DNA of 64,000 nt from Paenibacillus sp. FSL R5-0912 (GTDB lineage: Bacteria; Bacillota; Bacilli; Paenibacillales; Paenibacillaceae), in the NCBI RefSeq assembly GCF_000758605.1, contig NZ_CP009282.1:4278001-4342000 (forward strand), written 5' to 3'. How positions within the stretch are numbered: the stretch's first letter is position 1; every line of letters begins with the position of its first letter. The position numbers and the translations under genes were made by a program. The notes under the pieces were generated by a model, which had not been told where the DNA came from, did not search any database, and saw only the letters and a program-made list of their open reading frames with translations. Below are positions 62,921 through 64,000 of the stretch, piece after piece.

Positions 62921-62977
62921 AAATGCCAAAAAACCAACGCAGGAACATTTGTTCCCATAACGGTTTTTGGCATTTTT
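62921..62977 (+). terminator. Second terminator-like hairpin with LexA-type palindrome in its loop
   Basis: AAAATGCCAAAAAACC (62921-62936) pairs with GGTTTTTGGCATTTT (62963-62977), followed by T residues. The loop contains GAAC-ATTT-GTTC at 62944-62955, a perfect LexA-type core. Whether it works as a terminator, an operator, or both is not decided. Confidence 0.6.
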
Positions 62978-63035
62978 TACTCCGAACCGCTTTAGCTATC
63001 CGCACATATCCTGATTACAAAGGAGTGCTGATCCC

Positions 63036-63374
63036 ATGCCCAACTATCGAATTATTGTCGACCTTTCACAGCGCATGCTTTATCTGCTTGATAATGACAC
63101 CGTAACCAGAGGATTTCCTGTCGGCATTGGCCGGATGCTGACCGTCTCGCCGGTAGGCGAGTACACGATCATTAATAAGCAGCCCAATCCGGGCGGACCG
63201 TTCGGAGCCTTCTGGATGGGCCTGTCCAAGCCGCATTATGGAATTCACGGAACGAATGACCCTTCCTCTATCGGCCACATGGTCTCCCACGGCTGTATCC
63301 GCATGTATAACCAGGACGTGGTCGCGTTGGCTGCCATCATTCCCATTGGTACCCGTGTAACCATCAGGGAGTAG
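63036..63374 (+). CDS. L,D-transpeptidase (YkuD domain only)
   Basis: 112 residues, a bare YkuD domain with HGTNDPSSIG and SHGCIRMYNQD (catalytic cysteine), preceded by VDLSQRMLYLLDNDT. It would form 3-3 cross-links or cut wall peptides. No signal peptide or LysM is visible, although the substrate is outside the cell, as for some short Bacillus/Paenibacillus homologues. AAAGGAG precedes the ATG. Confidence 0.9.
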   Translation: MPNYRIIVDLSQRMLYLLDNDTVTRGFPVGIGRMLTVSPVGEYTIINKQPNPGGPFGAFWMGLSKPHYGIHGTNDPSSIGHMVSHGCIRMYNQDVVALAAIIPIGTRVTIRE

Positions 63375-63416
63375 CCGCAATCATGCAGCCACCTATAACT
63401 CCCTATATTTGAACAC

Positions 63417-63454
63417 AAGAACCCCTCTGACGGGTTTTCGCCAAAGGGGTTCTT
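63417..63454. terminator. Hairpin between convergent genes
   Basis: AAGAACCCCT pairs with AGGGGTTCTT. The T-runs are poor on both strands, but the position fits a bidirectional terminator. Confidence 0.65.
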
Positions 63455-63461
63455 CACAGAA

Positions 63462-64000
63462 TTATTGCACAGTTTGCTCATAACCAAGCTCGTCCAGAAT
63501 ACTTTCAGCCAGACTCCACTGTTCCGCAGGTGAGTCTTTGCTTTTTTTGGCGTAGACCAATGCACTCTTGGTAACTTTCTCGATCAGCCTGCGTCCCTGC
63601 TCTTTGGTGATGGACACTTCCATCCCGGAGCGGCCCACCACCTCAGACAGACAAAAGAACGCAATCCGCATCGCGTAATTGTCTCTGCTGAGGAAATAGA
63701 ATAGATGAGGCACGTTCTTGAGCAGACGGTCAACCCAGTTCGTAATCTCCCGCACCTGATAAACTTCCCGGCGATCCTGCTCATACCCATTGAATATAAT
63801 TATGATTTTGCCCCGTAGCCGCTTCTTCTCATATTTCTTAAATTCACGCAAATAGCTCTCGAGCCGCCCCTTCTCCACATCTTCTCTGGAGACATTCAGC
63901 ACGGTGGTTCCGGCTGCATCCAATTTAGAACTTTCTTCCAAAACCATATCTGCGTTAACAGACAGTGTTCTATCCTGTAATTCTGGCAGTCCCAAACGCT
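63462..64000 (-). CDS. Unrecognised protein (5' end probably outside window)
   Basis: At least 177 residues; the frame stays open to the window edge. A TTG at 63995 could be a start, but no ribosome site can be seen. The visible part has a RGKIIIIFNGYEQDRREVY strand and helices with SRDNYAMRIAFFCLSEVVG, and it ends YEQTVQ. It is charged and probably soluble. I do not recognise a family and assign no function. Confidence 0.65.
   Translation of the reverse strand, partial: RLGLPELQDRTLSVNADMVLEESSKLDAAGTTVLNVSREDVEKGRLESYLREFKKYEKKRLRGKIIIIFNGYEQDRREVYQVREITNWVDRLLKNVPHLFYFLSRDNYAMRIAFFCLSEVVGRSGMEVSITKEQGRRLIEKVTKSALVYAKKSKDSPAEQWSLAESILDELGYEQTVQ

Overview
The window looks like a chromosomal segment of a Paenibacillus-type low-copy Firmicute (my estimate is about 50-53% G+C). 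Reasons: strong AGGAGG-type ribosome binding sites with many TTG and GTG starts, a T-box leader on proS, the divergent yneA/lexA SOS pair with GAAC-N4-GTTC boxes, Firmicute-type pdhABCD, thiN, UPF0291 and ABC-F genes, and many lipoproteins and LysM/NlpC/L,D-transpeptidase wall proteins. No rRNA, tRNA, CRISPR array, insertion sequence, phage gene or origin was seen. The assignment is from gene content only.

Layout. 1-7.2 kb: the 5' part of a LysM-3D wall protein; polyphosphate kinase and exopolyphosphatase facing each other with overlapping 3' ends; a polar amino acid ABC importer. 7.2-14.6 kb: alpha-glucan metabolism (neopullulanase-like enzyme, glgB-glgA on the minus strand, glgC divergent). 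14.6-21.1 kb: a tightly overlapped minus-strand chain of MFS transporter, orphan ABC ATPase, VCBS-like lipoprotein, OmpR-type regulator, histidine kinase and a double GNAT acetyltransferase. 21.2-27 kb: ArsR-type regulator, HAD hydrolase, membrane-anchored DsbA-like protein, topB and a DUF2569-like membrane protein. 27-31.5 kb: proS with its T-box, then a chemoreceptor.

31.5-41 kb: solitary gltD, thyA-dfrA (folate/thymidylate), and the pyruvate dehydrogenase operon pdhA-pdhB-pdhC-pdhD from a good sigma-A promoter surrounded by repeated motifs. 41-49 kb: esterase, low-molecular-weight phosphatase, thiN, NlpC/P60 peptidase, a regulator with a degenerate receiver domain, a ThiF/MoeB plus Dabb pair, an ABC-F protein, and a Ser/Thr kinase fused to a ParA-like domain. 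49-54 kb: a six-gene overlapping minus-strand array (Fpg-like glycosylase, endonuclease IV, cREC protein, thioredoxin-like protein, YlmA-like ABC ATPase, FtsJ/RlmM-like methyltransferase), with a HAD-IIA gene just upstream. 54-64 kb: rnz, metH, a YtkA/FixH-like lipoprotein, a HAD hydrolase, two small conserved genes, the SOS pair yneA/lexA, an L,D-transpeptidase, and an unrecognised gene running off the end.

Most of the window is ordinary housekeeping sequence. The best leads for something new are the compact repair array carrying a cREC protein and an Fpg-like protein that has lost a zinc ligand; the kinase fused to a ParA-like domain without its P-loop lysine; the orphan ABC ATPase without a switch histidine, coupled to a lipoprotein and a two-component system; the repeated motifs around the pdh promoter; and a LexA-type palindrome held in the loop of a hairpin downstream of lexA. 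All start choices, motif positions and repeats were read by eye, and no database search was run.
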